Source: Ruegeria meonggei
Lineage (GTDB): Bacteria > Pseudomonadota > Alphaproteobacteria > Rhodobacterales > Rhodobacteraceae
DNA: 64,000 bases
Assembly: GCF_900172215.1 (NCBI RefSeq)
Contig: NZ_FWFP01000005.1
Coordinates: 62,001 to 126,000 of the forward strand
Reading direction: 5' to 3'
Below, one piece after another: positions 43,813 to 55,106 of this stretch. The notes beneath the pieces are model-generated. The model was not told where the DNA came from, made no database searches, and was given only the letters and a program-made list of their open reading frames with translations. The position numbers and the translations under genes are program-made. The number at the start of each line of letters is the position of its first letter. Position 1 is the first letter of the stretch.

Positions 43813-44408
43813 TGATCAATCACCCCTTTGACCGCAAGAAAGTTCAGCACCTCTAACAGGGGTATACCCAAGACATTAAAATAGTCTCCGTCAATGGTGG
43901 CGAACAGGCGCGCACCTTCTTCCTCAAGCTTATAGGCACCAACCGCGTGCTGAATGCTGTCCCAATTGCGGTCGATATAGTCGCGCAGATAGGCGTCAGA
44001 GCTCATCCGCATCCGCAGACGGACCTGCCCCAGATGTCGCCAGACCGGTTCACCATCCTGATAGATCACGGCTGCAGACAACAACGTATGCCGCTTGCCC
44101 CGCATCGCCTTGAGCTGGGCCAGCGCCTCTTCGAGCGTGTGCGGCTTGGACAGAAGCTGCCCGTCGAAGTCCAGCACCTGATCGCAGCCCAGAACCATGG
44201 CGCCTTGGGTCTTGTCACTGACCTTACGGGCTTTCATCTCGGCCAGCGTGTCGGCAATATCCCGAGGTGATGCGCCTTCGGCCAGCAAGGCGCGCTTGGC
44301 ACCGTCTTCATCGACGCGCGCGGTTTGTACCGAAAACGGAACACCTGCCTGCCGCAACAGCTCTGCGCGAATAGCGGACCCCGAGGCCAGGATGATGGGG
44401 ACAGACAT
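43809..44408 (-). CDS. maf: Maf family nucleotide pyrophosphatase
   Basis: A 199-residue Maf/YceF-type house-cleaning pyrophosphatase that hydrolyses non-canonical nucleoside triphosphates. It starts IILASGSAIRAELLRQAG and has the LGCDQVLDFDG motif, KPHTLEEAL and the HAVGAYKLEEEGARLF region. The start at 44408 overlaps a DnaA-box-like sequence. It is the first gene of the minus-strand run and diverges from hemJ across the putative oriC. Confidence 0.93.
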   Translation of the reverse strand: MSVPIILASGSAIRAELLRQAGVPFSVQTARVDEDGAKRALLAEGASPRDIADTLAEMKARKVSDKTQGAMVLGCDQVLDFDGQLLSKPHTLEEALAQLKAMRGKRHTLLSAAVIYQDGEPVWRHLGQVRLRMRMSSDAYLRDYIDRNWDSIQHAVGAYKLEEEGARLFATIDGDYFNVLGIPLLEVLNFLAVKGVIDQ

Positions 44409-44812
44409 GTGGAAAACCCCTGAGCAAGTCGATGAATGTTCTGGGATGGTTTGTATGGTTTTCCGGTTGACACGCAACCCCGGGATTTTGGCTCAATTCT
44501 CACCCGAGTCGCCCAAGTTCTGTCCAATCGGGACAAGGATAAGTGTCAGGCACGGGAAAACGCAGATGTCCTACCTTACCCAAAGGGTTATCCCCAGTTA
44601 CCAGCATAATACTTACGCGTAACATTCTGTAATCATTCGACTAAATCACAAGCTCAACAGAATCGCCGAAATACGATCGAATTCAATCCACCTGGGGAAA
44701 ACACTTGGATAAAAAAGTAATCCACGGAATTCAGCCTCCCTACAAAACCATCATCCTTTTTCTTTTCTTATTTTTTTATTAGGGAGGGATCCAAGCAAAC
44801 ACCGGAGCCAGA
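44409..44812. other. Candidate chromosomal replication origin (oriC)
   Basis: A gene-free, AT-rich gap between divergent maf and hemJ. DnaA-box-like 9-mers: TTTTCCACA (minus strand, 44408-44416, full match to TTWTNCACA), TTATCCCCA (44588-44596, one mismatch), TTTTCCCCA (minus, 44693-44701, one mismatch), with weaker ones at 44704-44712 and 44718-44726. A pyrimidine-rich AT tract at about 44753-44781 could be the unwinding element. Two GANTC sites (44506, 44660) could be CcrM targets. Genes on both sides run away from it, and parAB-parS lies 3-8 kb away. In Caulobacter oriC falls between the equivalents of maf and hemJ (with ppsR and hemE). Function is inferred. Confidence 0.6.
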
Positions 44813-45262
44813 ATGACTGATCTTCTTTTCACGTTGTACCCGTGGGTGAAGGCTCTGCATATCATGGCCGTGATCTCATGGATGGCCGGGTTGTTCTATT
44901 TGCCCAGATTGTTTGTGTATCACGTTGAAAAAGCGCAGGCCGTCGACGGGGCGCAGGACATTTTCTTTGAAATGGAAGACAAGCTTTTGCGGGTGATCAT
45001 GGGCCCAGCGATGATCGTGGCCTGGGTGTGTGGGCTGATCATGGTGTTTACACCCGGTATCGTCGGATGGGACTGGACGTGGCCTTGGGTCAAGGGCGCA
45101 GCCGTGATTGGCATGACCTGGTTCCATCATTGGCTGATGGCGCGGCGCAAGGACTTCGTCGAGGGGCGTAACACGCTCACAGGGCGTCAGTACCGCCTGA
45201 TGAATGAGGTACCAACCGTTTTGATGGTTATCATCGTTCTGGCGGTTGTGGTGAAGTTCTGA
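44813..45262 (+). CDS. hemJ: Protoporphyrinogen oxidase HemJ
   Basis: Oxidises protoporphyrinogen IX to protoporphyrin IX in the membrane; the usual form in alphaproteobacteria lacking HemG/HemY-type oxidases. The 149-residue protein has four helices, with the conserved His in KALHIMAVISWMAGLFYLPRL, cited at its limit, and RLMNEVPTVLMVIIV at the end. It is first in the rightward run from the putative origin. Confidence 0.94.
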   Translation: MTDLLFTLYPWVKALHIMAVISWMAGLFYLPRLFVYHVEKAQAVDGAQDIFFEMEDKLLRVIMGPAMIVAWVCGLIMVFTPGIVGWDWTWPWVKGAAVIGMTWFHHWLMARRKDFVEGRNTLTGRQYRLMNEVPTVLMVIIVLAVVVKF

Positions 45263-45388
45263 GGGCCTGTTTGACTCTGACGGCTGTCGCGCTTATGTAG
45301 GTCGCAACACGCCCGTCCGGGCGGCGTATCTTCCAAGTTGAAATTCCATTCTGGTGCCGCGAACCCTGCGGCCGAGGTCCGTATCATC

Positions 45389-46660
<1,272 letters not shown>

Positions 46661-46690
46661 CACAGGTCTTAAACAACGCGAGGCCTTCGA

Positions 46691-47977
46691 ATGGATACGA
46701 TATTCGCCTTGGCCAGCGCGCAAGGCAAAGCAGGCGTGGCGGTCATCCGTCTTTCTGGCCCATTGGCCCATTCAGCTGCGGCTAATCTGACAGGTAGCGT
46801 ATTGCCGCCTCGTGGAATGCGGGTGCGCACACTGCATGCTGGTGACGGGTCACGTTTGGATGATGGTCTGGTACTGACTTTCCGGGCTCCGGCCAGTTTT
46901 ACCGGCGAGGATGTGGCCGAACTGCAAATCCATGGCAGCACTGCCGCAGTCAATGTCGTGATGCAGTGCCTGTCGGAAGCCGATGGGTTGCGTCTGGCAG
47001 AACCCGGCGAGTTCACCCGCCGGGCTTTGGAAAACGGCAAGATGGACCTGACGCAAGTCGAGGGCCTGGCTGACCTGATCGACGCAGAAACCGAGGCGCA
47101 GCGCAAGCAGGCCCAGACGATACTGGCCGGCGAGTTGGGTACCTTGGCCGAGCGTTGGCGACGCGATCTGATCCGCGCGGCCTCATTGCTGGAGGCAGTC
47201 ATAGATTTCGCGGACGAAGAGGTACCCACGGACGTGACTCCCGAAGTGCGCGACTTGGTGACCGGCGTAATGCAGGACTTGCAGCGTGAGGCCGAAGGTG
47301 TGCAGATTGCAGAACGCATCAGAACCGGGTTCGAAGTTGCCATTGTCGGTTTACCCAACGCAGGCAAGTCCACTCTGTTGAATGCATTGGCAGGGCGAAA
47401 GGCCGCAATCACATCGGAATATGCGGGCACAACCAGGGATGTGATCGAAGTGCGAATGGACCTTGCCGGGCTTCCGGTTACATTGCTGGACACAGCTGGG
47501 CTGCGCGAAACCGAAGATTATGTCGAAAACCTTGGGATTGAGCTGGCTAGGAAGCGGGCAGAAGATGCGGATCTGCGCGTGTTTTTGACCGAAAATCCAA
47601 GCGAATTGGGTGTGTCCATGCTGTCTGAGGATATACAAGTCCTACCGAAATCCGATCTTCGAGAAGATACAGAAGGTGGAATTTCTGGAAAAACAGGTCA
47701 GGGCATTGATCACTTGATAAACCACATATCGCGTGTCTTGGGGGTTAGATCTACCAGTCATGGTATAGCGACACGCGAACGACACCGTGTTGCGCTGAAC
47801 AATGCCAACACGTCGCTGGCCTCTGCACTGGCTGTTCTGGAATCGGGGCCAGACCTGTATGATATAGCAGCAGAAGAAATGAGAACGGCCATCCGAGCAT
47901 TAGAAGCGCTGGTTGGTCGTATAGGGGTGGAAGACCTGCTTGATGAAATATTCTCAAGCTTCTGTTTGGGTAAGTAA
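46691..47977 (+). CDS. mnmE: tRNA modification GTPase MnmE
   Basis: With MnmG makes 5-carboxymethylaminomethyl-type modifications at U34 of tRNA. The 428-residue protein starts [23 protein letters not shown], with [17 protein letters not shown], the G domain P-loop GLPNAGKS at residues 220-227, DTAGLRET, and the C-terminal FCLGK, equivalent to the usual FC(I/V)GK motif. mnmG begins three bases after its stop. Confidence 0.97.
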   Translation: MDTIFALASAQGKAGVAVIRLSGPLAHSAAANLTGSVLPPRGMRVRTLHAGDGSRLDDGLVLTFRAPASFTGEDVAELQIHGSTAAVNVVMQCLSEADGLRLAEPGEFTRRALENGKMDLTQVEGLADLIDAETEAQRKQAQTILAGELGTLAERWRRDLIRAASLLEAVIDFADEEVPTDVTPEVRDLVTGVMQDLQREAEGVQIAERIRTGFEVAIVGLPNAGKSTLLNALAGRKAAITSEYAGTTRDVIEVRMDLAGLPVTLLDTAGLRETEDYVENLGIELARKRAEDADLRVFLTENPSELGVSMLSEDIQVLPKSDLREDTEGGISGKTGQGIDHLINHISRVLGVRSTSHGIATRERHRVALNNANTSLASALAVLESGPDLYDIAAEEMRTAIRALEALVGRIGVEDLLDEIFSSFCLGK

Positions 47978-47980
47978 GGA

Positions 47981-49858
47981 GTGTTTCACGTGAAACATTC
48001 GAAGTTTGACGTTATCGTTATTGGGGCTGGTCACGCCGGAACCGAGGCTGCGCATGCTGCAGCCCGAATGGGGGCCGAGACGGCTTTGGTAACATTGTCG
48101 GCCTCAGATATTGGGGTAATGTCCTGTAACCCGGCGATAGGCGGTTTGGGTAAAGGTCATTTGGTTCGTGAAATTGATGCCTTGGATGGTGTCATGGGAC
48201 GTGTTGCAGATCGGGCCGGTATACAATTCCGTCTTTTGAACCGACGCAAAGGCCCGGCCGTTCAGGGGCCCAGAACACAGGTGGACCGCGCCTTGTACCG
48301 CGCAGAGATGCAAAGGGAAACGCACGAACAGGAAAATCTGTCTGTAGTGATCGGTGAAGTCGTCGATTTTTTGATGGACGGATCCCGTGTCTGCGGGGTC
48401 AAGCTGGTGGACAAATCAGAACTTCATGCCAGCGCGGTTATTCTGACATCGGGCACATTTTTGCGTGGAGTCATACATATAGGTGACGTATCGCGTCCGG
48501 GCGGTCGGATGGGAGATCGACCTTCCGTCAAACTTGCAGAGCGGTTGGACGGCTTCAATCTGCCTTTGGGACGTCTGAAAACAGGGACGCCGCCAAGGCT
48601 GGATGGACGCACAATTGATTGGTCGGATCTGGAGCGGCAGGATGGTGATGAGGACCCAACCCTGTTTTCATTCCTGTCGACGTCCGTAGTTGCGCCTCAG
48701 ATTTCCTGCGGAATCACACATACAAATGCCCGTACGCATGAGATTATCGAGAAAAACCTTTCCCGGTCTGCGATGTATGGCGGGCATATTGACGGGGTGG
48801 GTCCCAGGTATTGCCCGTCTATCGAAGATAAAATTGTTCGGTTCGCCGATAAGGACTCCCACCAGATCTTTCTGGAGCCTGAAGGAGTCAACGACCACAC
48901 GATCTACCCGAACGGCATTTCAACTTCACTTCCTCAAGATGTTCAGCAGAAATATGTACGGTCCATCAAAGGCCTCGAAGCGGCTGAAATCCTGCAACCG
49001 GGCTATGCTATTGAATATGACTATGTCGACCCCCGAGTTTTAACATCTTCTTTGTCATTGCCAGAGGCGCCGGGCCTATATCTAGCAGGTCAGATCAACG
49101 GAACAACAGGATATGAGGAAGCCGCAGCTCAAGGCATGGTGGCGGGCCTCAATGCTGCACTAGCCGTTTCGGGGCGTGAACCTATCCACTTTACCCGTGC
49201 TGACAGCTATATCGGTGTGATGATTGATGATCTGACCACTCGAGGGGTCGTGGAACCATATCGCATGTTTACATCACGTGCTGAATTTCGTCTTTCCTTG
49301 CGCGCGGACAATGCGGATCAACGCCTAACGCCGTTGGGTATCGACATCGGATGTGTAAGCGAAAACCGAAAATCCAGCTTTTGCAATAAAATGGAAAAAC
49401 TCACGGCCGCGAAATCTACTTTATCCGAGAAAACTTATACACCAAAGGAGGTTCGGTCGATTGGAATTACGATCAACCAAGATGGAAATCGCCGCAATGG
49501 AATGGCGATCCTGGCTTTTCCGGATGTGTCCTTTGATGACCTGGTTCCATTGATACCGAATTTGGCCACTGTCGACCTAGATATCCGTCAACAGGTCGAA
49601 CGGGATGCACTTTACGCCAACTACATCGCACGGCAGCAAAAGGACGTTGAGGCGATGAAACGCGATGAATCTTATGAGATTCCGCAGGATTTTGACTATT
49701 TTACGCTCGAGGGTCTGTCATCTGAGATGAAGCAGAAGCTCTCGCAAGCACGACCTGCCAATATTGGGCAAGCTGGAAGGGTTGAAGGTGTGACACCTGC
49801 TGCGCTGACCTTGCTGCTTGCCAGACTTCGGCGCGGGCAAAGGCTGCGCAAGGCATGA
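47981..49858 (+). CDS. mnmG: tRNA modification enzyme MnmG
   Basis: FAD-dependent partner of MnmE. The 625-residue product has the dinucleotide fold [52 protein letters not shown] and [16 protein letters not shown]. The start is GTG 47981, and the first six codons (GTG TTT CAC GTG AAA CAT) are themselves a perfect parS site. Overlaps rsmG by 4 bases. Confidence 0.97.
   Translation: MFHVKHSKFDVIVIGAGHAGTEAAHAAARMGAETALVTLSASDIGVMSCNPAIGGLGKGHLVREIDALDGVMGRVADRAGIQFRLLNRRKGPAVQGPRTQVDRALYRAEMQRETHEQENLSVVIGEVVDFLMDGSRVCGVKLVDKSELHASAVILTSGTFLRGVIHIGDVSRPGGRMGDRPSVKLAERLDGFNLPLGRLKTGTPPRLDGRTIDWSDLERQDGDEDPTLFSFLSTSVVAPQISCGITHTNARTHEIIEKNLSRSAMYGGHIDGVGPRYCPSIEDKIVRFADKDSHQIFLEPEGVNDHTIYPNGISTSLPQDVQQKYVRSIKGLEAAEILQPGYAIEYDYVDPRVLTSSLSLPEAPGLYLAGQINGTTGYEEAAAQGMVAGLNAALAVSGREPIHFTRADSYIGVMIDDLTTRGVVEPYRMFTSRAEFRLSLRADNADQRLTPLGIDIGCVSENRKSSFCNKMEKLTAAKSTLSEKTYTPKEVRSIGITINQDGNRRNGMAILAFPDVSFDDLVPLIPNLATVDLDIRQQVERDALYANYIARQQKDVEAMKRDESYEIPQDFDYFTLEGLSSEMKQKLSQARPANIGQAGRVEGVTPAALTLLLARLRRGQRLRKA
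47982..47997. promoter_or_regulatory. parS: parS centromere site 1
   Basis: TGTTTCACGTGAAACA, an exact 16-base match to the bacterial parS consensus, overlapping the first codons of mnmG. It should be bound by ParB, encoded 3.3 kb downstream. Confidence 0.96.
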
Positions 49859-50469
49859 ATCCGGCTATTTTTGAGGAAATGAATGTTTCACGTGAAACAT
49901 TTGACCGTCTGAATACTTATGTCGAGCTTGTTCGGCGCTGGAATCCGAAGATCAATCTGGTGTCACGAAACAGCCTGGCCGATATCTGGACCCGGCATAT
50001 CCTGGATTCCGTGCAAGTGTATCGTTGTGCCGATTCATTCCAGCATTGGTGTGATTTAGGTAGCGGTGGTGGGTTTCCCGGAATGGTCTGTGCAATCATT
50101 GCCATTGAAGAGGCTCCGCAGGCTCAGTTCTCATTTGTTGAGAGTGATCAGCGCAAGGCTGCCTTTTTACGTAATGTAGCGCGGGAGTGCGGTGCCAACT
50201 GCCGAGTTTTCTCAATACGAATCGAAATAGTTGATCCCATGAGCGCCGATATTCTTTCAGCCCGGGCTCTGGCCGACTTGAAGACGCTAATGTCCTTTTG
50301 TGACAGACATTTAAGCCAAACAGGTACTGCTCTGTTGCCGAAAGGCGCAAGCTGGAAAAAAGAGCTGGAAGACGCGCGTGAGCAATGGAGTTTCCAGTTC
50401 GAGCCGATTACAAGTTTAACAGAACCCCAAGCTGTTATCCTAAGGATCAAAGGAGTTTCGCGTGGTTGA
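49855..50469 (+). CDS. rsmG: 16S rRNA (guanine-N7) methyltransferase RsmG
   Basis: Methylates G527 of 16S rRNA. The 204-residue product has [21 protein letters not shown], cited at its limit, the SAM site [12 protein letters not shown], and [14 protein letters not shown]. Codons 10-15 (NVSRET) contain the second parS site. It overlaps mnmG and parA. Confidence 0.96.
   Translation: MNPAIFEEMNVSRETFDRLNTYVELVRRWNPKINLVSRNSLADIWTRHILDSVQVYRCADSFQHWCDLGSGGGFPGMVCAIIAIEEAPQAQFSFVESDQRKAAFLRNVARECGANCRVFSIRIEIVDPMSADILSARALADLKTLMSFCDRHLSQTGTALLPKGASWKKELEDAREQWSFQFEPITSLTEPQAVILRIKGVSRG
49884..49899. promoter_or_regulatory. parS: parS centromere site 2
   Basis: A second exact TGTTTCACGTGAAACA, 1.9 kb from the first, inside rsmG, where it encodes NVSRET. 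Confidence 0.96.
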
Positions 50470-51265
50470 TCTGTCTCGTCCCTCAGGGCCCCGGATAATT
50501 GCGGTTGCCAATCAAAAGGGCGGGGTTGGAAAAACGACGACAGCCATTAACCTGGCCGCCGGTTTGGCTGAAGCTGGGTGCCGGGTTCTGGTTGTCGACC
50601 TCGATCCGCAAGGAAACGCGTCAACCGGATTGGGTGTTGAGGACAGGGATTGGACGACCTACGACCTGATCCTGGATGATGCACCGCTAGAGGCAGTGGT
50701 TCAGGAATCCGAGATCGAAGGCTTGTTTGTGGTTCCAGCGACTGTGGATCTGAGCTCGGCTGATATCGAGCTGATTTCCAACGAAAAGCGCAGCTACTTG
50801 CTGCATGACGCATTGCGTCAGACCGCAATTGACAAGTTTGATCTTGATTTTGTGCTGATCGACTGCCCACCATCGCTTAATTTGCTGACTGTCAACGCCA
50901 TGGTTGCGGCGCATTCCGTTCTTGTTCCCCTGCAAAGTGAGTTCTTTGCGCTGGAAGGGCTGTCCCAGCTGATGTTGACGATTCGAGAGGTGCGCCAGAC
51001 TGCGAATCCCGATCTCAGAATCGAAGGTGTTGTGTTGACCATGTATGACAACCGCAACAACTTGTCCCGTCAGGTCGAAAAGGACGCGCGTGACAATCTG
51101 GGTGAGATGGTATTTAAGACCAAAATACCCAGAAATGTGCGGGTCAGCGAGGCGCCGTCTTACGCCTTACCGGTTCTGCAATATGATTCCGGGTCGTTGG
51201 GAGCGATGGCGTATCGGCATCTGGCGCGAGAAGTCATTCACAAGAACAAGAATGTCGCCGCCTGA
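50462..51265 (+). CDS. parA: Chromosome partitioning ATPase ParA
   Basis: Deviant-Walker ATPase that moves ParB-parS complexes. The 267-residue product has KGGVGKTTTAINLAAGLA at residues 19-36, DLDPQGNASTGLG and LIDCPPSLNLLTVNAM. GTG start at 50462, overlapping rsmG by 8 bases and preceded by AAGGAG inside it. Confidence 0.97.
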   Translation: MVDLSRPSGPRIIAVANQKGGVGKTTTAINLAAGLAEAGCRVLVVDLDPQGNASTGLGVEDRDWTTYDLILDDAPLEAVVQESEIEGLFVVPATVDLSSADIELISNEKRSYLLHDALRQTAIDKFDLDFVLIDCPPSLNLLTVNAMVAAHSVLVPLQSEFFALEGLSQLMLTIREVRQTANPDLRIEGVVLTMYDNRNNLSRQVEKDARDNLGEMVFKTKIPRNVRVSEAPSYALPVLQYDSGSLGAMAYRHLAREVIHKNKNVAA

Positions 51266-51285
51266 GCGGCAGTGAGGAGGGCGCT

Positions 51286-52179
51286 GTGGTTGCCAAGAAA
51301 ACAAAACCCAGAGGTTTAGGCCGCGGACTATCTGCTTTGATGGCGGATGTGACACAGGAAACAGAAGGTCTGACCACGTCTGAATCGCGTCGTCCCGATC
51401 TGACGGTTCCGATTGAAAAACTGCGTGCCAACCCGAACCAGCCGCGTCGCACATTTGCGGCGGCGCAATTGGATGAGCTTGCCGCCTCGGTCAAGGAAAA
51501 GGGCATCATCCAACCGCTGATCGTGCGGGAAACCAGCGGCGGTGATTATGAAATCGTGGCCGGCGAACGCCGCTGGCGTGCGGCTCAGATGGCCCAGTTG
51601 CATGACATACCTGTTATCGTGCGCGAATTTGACGATACCGAAGTTCTGGAAGTCGCTATCATCGAGAACATTCAGCGCGCTGATCTGAATGCGGTGGAAG
51701 AGGCAGCCGGATACAAGCAGTTGATGGATCGTTTCGGCCATACCCAGGAAAAACTGGCCGAAGCATTGGGAAAAAGTCGCAGCCATATTGCGAACCTGCT
51801 GCGGTTGCTGTCATTGCCCATGGATGTACAAGCCCTTGTAATCGAAGGGAAACTGTCTGCAGGTCATGCGCGGGCGCTGATTACCGCAGAGAATCCGTCA
51901 GAACTGGCCAAATTGGTTGTCAAAAACGGGTTGTCGGTGCGTTCAACCGAAGCATTGGTGAAGAAGCAACAGGCGGACCCGGAAAATCCTGCGCCACGCG
52001 CCAGAAATCTGGATGCGGGCAAAGATGCGGACACACGGGCTCTGGAAAAAGACCTGTCGGCTATTTTGGCGATGAAAGTGGTGATCAATCACAAAGCTGG
52101 AACGGAATCGGGTCAAGTGCTTCTGACTTACGAAAACCTGGATCAGCTGGATGATCTGTGCGCAAAGCTCAGCCGCTAG
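51286..52179 (+). CDS. parB: Chromosome partitioning protein ParB
   Basis: CTPase clamp that loads at parS. The 297-residue product has GLGRGLSALM near the start, the N-terminal arm region with NPNQPRRTF, the CTP-binding GERRWRAAQMA and ENIQRADLNAVEEAAGYKQL, cited in parts, and the HTH TQEKLAEALGKSRSHIANLLR. GTG start preceded by GAGGAGG. Its end overlaps the convergent YbaN gene by 11 bases. Confidence 0.97.
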   Translation: MVAKKTKPRGLGRGLSALMADVTQETEGLTTSESRRPDLTVPIEKLRANPNQPRRTFAAAQLDELAASVKEKGIIQPLIVRETSGGDYEIVAGERRWRAAQMAQLHDIPVIVREFDDTEVLEVAIIENIQRADLNAVEEAAGYKQLMDRFGHTQEKLAEALGKSRSHIANLLRLLSLPMDVQALVIEGKLSAGHARALITAENPSELAKLVVKNGLSVRSTEALVKKQQADPENPAPRARNLDAGKDADTRALEKDLSAILAMKVVINHKAGTESGQVLLTYENLDQLDDLCAKLSR

Positions 52180-52525
52180 GGCGGGTCCAGATAAAGGTCA
52201 TTACTGCCCCCAGAACAACGGCCTGAATGATCAGAACCTGCGTTGGAACGGAAACCAGAATCGACAGACCAAAGACAGCGGCGACCGATAGGGTGGCCGC
52301 TTTTTTTGCAGCTGGTCGGATCGCGCCCGAATTCTGCCAATCCAGAATCATCGGCCCAAATGTACGATGGGTGATCAGCCAGGTATGCAAGCGGGTTGAG
52401 GAGCGGGCGAAGAAGAACGTCGCCAGAAGCAAGAACGGAACAGTTGGCAGCAAGGGCAGGGCAATGCCAACCACCGCCAGCCCGACGCAGATCAAGCCCA
52501 ACGTAGCCCAGATGTAGTGCATCAT
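52169..52525 (-). CDS. YbaN family (DUF454) membrane protein
   Basis: A 118-residue membrane protein of the YbaN/DUF454 family with about four helices: an N-terminal pair containing GLAVVGIALPLLPTVPFLLL and a C-terminal pair. The LPTVPFLLLATFFFARSS motif is diagnostic. Function unknown. It lies directly after hemW (no gap) on the minus strand. Confidence 0.9.
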   Translation of the reverse strand: MMHYIWATLGLICVGLAVVGIALPLLPTVPFLLLATFFFARSSTRLHTWLITHRTFGPMILDWQNSGAIRPAAKKAATLSVAAVFGLSILVSVPTQVLIIQAVVLGAVMTFIWTRPSG

Positions 52526-53680
52526 CTATCCCAACAGTTCTCGGATCACAGCGTTCAGCACTGCACGTCCATTTTTGGTTGCAACAAGGTGCTCGTCTGC
52601 ATGGGTAACCATACCGTATTCGATCAGGTCAGACAGCTTGTCCTGGCGCAGCGGTTGCCCTGACAAGGTCTCAAACCGATCTATATCTAGTCCATCTGTA
52701 ATACGCATCCCCATCATGAGATATTCGTTGGCCTGATCCTGTCGCGAAAGCTCTGTGCGTTCTTTCTCACCAGATCCGTTTTCGACAGCAGTAAGCCATG
52801 CGTTGGGGGACAGATAGGTTTCAGTCGCCAGTTTTTGGCCGTCCAGCGTGATGCGCCCATGCGCTCCGGGGCCAATGCCCACATAATCGCCATAGCGCCA
52901 ATAGATCAGGTTATGCTGTGATTCCGCGCCGGGGCGCGCATGGTTTGAGACTTCGTAGGCAGGCAGCCCATGCGCCTCGCAGATCTCTTGCGTGGCCAGA
53001 TACATGTCTGCGGCACTGTCATCTTCGGGCAGTCCGCGCAGTTTGCCGATAGCATAGCGATCACCAAAGGCGGTGCCGTCTTCGATGGTCAGTTGGTACA
53101 GTGACAAGTGATCCACTGCCATCGACAGGGCTTCGGTCAGTTCAGCGCGCCAGGCGTTCAGCGTTTGGTGCTGACGGGCATAGATCAGATCAAAACTTAC
53201 ACGGTCAAAGCAATTGCGCGCGACATCAAAGGCGGCGCGGGCCTCGGCCACCGTGTGGATCCGTCCCAGTCGACGCAGGTCATCGTCATCCAGGGCCTGA
53301 ACCCCCATCGAAATCCGATTGACACCGGCATCGCGATACGCCGCAAACCGCCCGGCCTCGACCGAGCCGGGATTGGCCTCAAGCGTGATTTCCATGTCAT
53401 TGGCAGGTCGCCACAAGGCACGGGCCGTGTCGATGACCGCAGCAACCGTTTCAGGCTCCATCAGTGAAGGCGTCCCCCCGCCAAAGAAGATCGTATTCAA
53501 AACGCGGTGAGGGGTTTCAGCAGCCGCGCGATGAAGTTCGCTCAAATAAGAAGTAAGCCATTGTTTTTGATTTATATTCTTCGAAACATGGCTGTTGAAG
53601 TCGCAATAGGGGCACTTGGCCTCGCAAAATGGCCAGTGCACGTATAGGCCAAAGCCCCCGTTGCGCCAATCATCCGTCAA
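52526..53680 (-). CDS. hemW: Radical SAM heme chaperone HemW
   Basis: A 384-residue radical SAM protein formerly annotated as oxygen-independent coproporphyrinogen oxidase. The cluster site is Cys19, Cys23 and Cys26 in HWPFCEAKCPYCDFNSH, followed by FGGGTPSLM, NPGSVE and GVNRISMGVQALDD. The HemN-type extra cysteine (CxxxCxxC-x-C) is replaced by Phe, which fits HemW, a heme carrier for respiratory enzymes, rather than HemN. It overlaps rdgB by 11 bases. Confidence 0.93.
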   Translation of the reverse strand: MTDDWRNGGFGLYVHWPFCEAKCPYCDFNSHVSKNINQKQWLTSYLSELHRAAAETPHRVLNTIFFGGGTPSLMEPETVAAVIDTARALWRPANDMEITLEANPGSVEAGRFAAYRDAGVNRISMGVQALDDDDLRRLGRIHTVAEARAAFDVARNCFDRVSFDLIYARQHQTLNAWRAELTEALSMAVDHLSLYQLTIEDGTAFGDRYAIGKLRGLPEDDSAADMYLATQEICEAHGLPAYEVSNHARPGAESQHNLIYWRYGDYVGIGPGAHGRITLDGQKLATETYLSPNAWLTAVENGSGEKERTELSRQDQANEYLMMGMRITDGLDIDRFETLSGQPLRQDKLSDLIEYGMVTHADEHLVATKNGRAVLNAVIRELLG

Positions 53681-54284
53681 AACAGCCCTTCACGAACATG
53701 TCCACCGCGCGGCCGCGATGGCTGATCTTGTTCTTTTCCCAGCGATCCATTTCGGCAAAGGTAATGTCGTGACCCTCGGGGACAAACATTGGGTCATAGC
53801 CAAAGCCACCCTCGCCACGGATGGGCCAAACCAGATGACCGGGGGCGATGCCTTCGAAAACTTCGTCATGCCCATCAGGCCAGGCCAGAACCAGCGTGCT
53901 GCGGAATTGCGCTGTACGTGGATGCGCGGCGCCTTTGGCCTCAAGCTCTGTATAGGCCCGTGTCATCGCCATCAGGAAATCGCGCCCATTTCCGGTTTCT
54001 GCCCAATCCGCGGTGTAAACACCTGGTGCGCCATCCAGCGCGTCGATTGTAATTCCCGAATCGTCCGACAGGGCAGGCAGGCCGGTGGCCTTGGCAGCAG
54101 CATGGGCTTTGATCCGGGCGTTGCCGACGAATGTATCCTCGGTTTCTTCCGGTTCGGGCAGGTTCATTTCACCCGCGCCCACGACGCTCACTCCAAAAGG
54201 GCTGAGGAGATGCGCCATCTCTTCAAGCTTGCCTTTGTTGTGAGTCGCCACCAGCAACCTGTCGCCGTCGAACTTACGGGTCAT
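53670..54284 (-). CDS. rdgB: RdgB/HAM1 non-canonical purine NTP pyrophosphatase
   Basis: Removes dITP, XTP and related nucleotides. The 204-residue product starts with [14 protein letters not shown] and has [32 protein letters not shown] and ISHRGRA, all standard. It overlaps rph by 4 bases and hemW by 11. Confidence 0.97.
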   Translation of the reverse strand: MTRKFDGDRLLVATHNKGKLEEMAHLLSPFGVSVVGAGEMNLPEPEETEDTFVGNARIKAHAAAKATGLPALSDDSGITIDALDGAPGVYTADWAETGNGRDFLMAMTRAYTELEAKGAAHPRTAQFRSTLVLAWPDGHDEVFEGIAPGHLVWPIRGEGGFGYDPMFVPEGHDITFAEMDRWEKNKISHRGRAVDMFVKGCFDG

Positions 54285-54994
54285 GCGGTGGCAGCCTTCT
54301 GCGCGGCAACCAACTCGCCCACGCCTTTTTCCGCCAGATCCATCAGCTGGTTCATTTGATCGCGGCTAAAAACGGACCCCTCTGCCGACATCTGGACTTC
54401 GATCAGTTTGCCTGATCCGGTCATGATGAAATTGCCATCCACGCCCGCTTCGCTGTCTTCTGGGTAATCCAGATCCAGAACTGGCTGACCAGCATAGATA
54501 CCGCAGGACACAGCAGCAACCGGATCGACCAGTGGATCGGAAATCACGTCACCCGTTTTCATCAGCTTGTTCACTGCAAGACGCAGCGCAACCCATCCCC
54601 CGGTGATCGAGGCGCAGCGGGTGCCGCCATCGGCCTGGATCACGTCACAATCGACGGTGATCTGACGCTCACCTAGCGCAACGCGGTCGACGCCGGCCCG
54701 CAGGGAACGCCCGATCAGGCGCTGGATTTCCACGGTGCGGCCGCCTTGCTTGCCGCTGGCTGCTTCGCGCCGCATCCGGGTATTGGTCGCACGGGGCAGC
54801 ATGCCGTATTCTGCGGTGACCCAACCCAGCCCAGAACCCTTGATGAAGGGCGGCACGCGGTCCTCGATCGTGGCGGTACACAATACATGGGTGTCGCCGA
54901 TTTTGATCAGGCAGGAACCTTCGGCATGTTTGGTGAATCCAGTCTCAATTGAAACCGGGCGCATTTCGCTTAAATCTCGTCCAGAAGGGCGCAT
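54281..54994 (-). CDS. rph: Ribonuclease PH
   Basis: Phosphorolytic 3' exonuclease for tRNA and rRNA trimming. The 237-residue product begins [19 protein letters not shown], with [35 protein letters not shown] and [19 protein letters not shown]. First gene of the minus-strand rph-rdgB-hemW-ybaN operon, divergent from hrcA. Confidence 0.97.
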   Translation of the reverse strand: MRPSGRDLSEMRPVSIETGFTKHAEGSCLIKIGDTHVLCTATIEDRVPPFIKGSGLGWVTAEYGMLPRATNTRMRREAASGKQGGRTVEIQRLIGRSLRAGVDRVALGERQITVDCDVIQADGGTRCASITGGWVALRLAVNKLMKTGDVISDPLVDPVAAVSCGIYAGQPVLDLDYPEDSEAGVDGNFIMTGSGKLIEVQMSAEGSVFSRDQMNQLMDLAEKGVGELVAAQKAATA

Positions 54995-55106
54995 GGGAAA
55001 TCCTTTGTTTGCTGGCTTGGGGATACCGCCCCGTGGCGTTACGATGCAACCCCGATTGACCTTTCACAGGCCTGCTATTTAATGACAATCCAGCAAGGGA
55101 TGGCAG

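Noticed and set aside
54995..55106. CIRCE operator upstream of hrcA
   Set aside because: No TTAGCACTC/GAGTGCTAA inverted repeat is present in the divergent gap.
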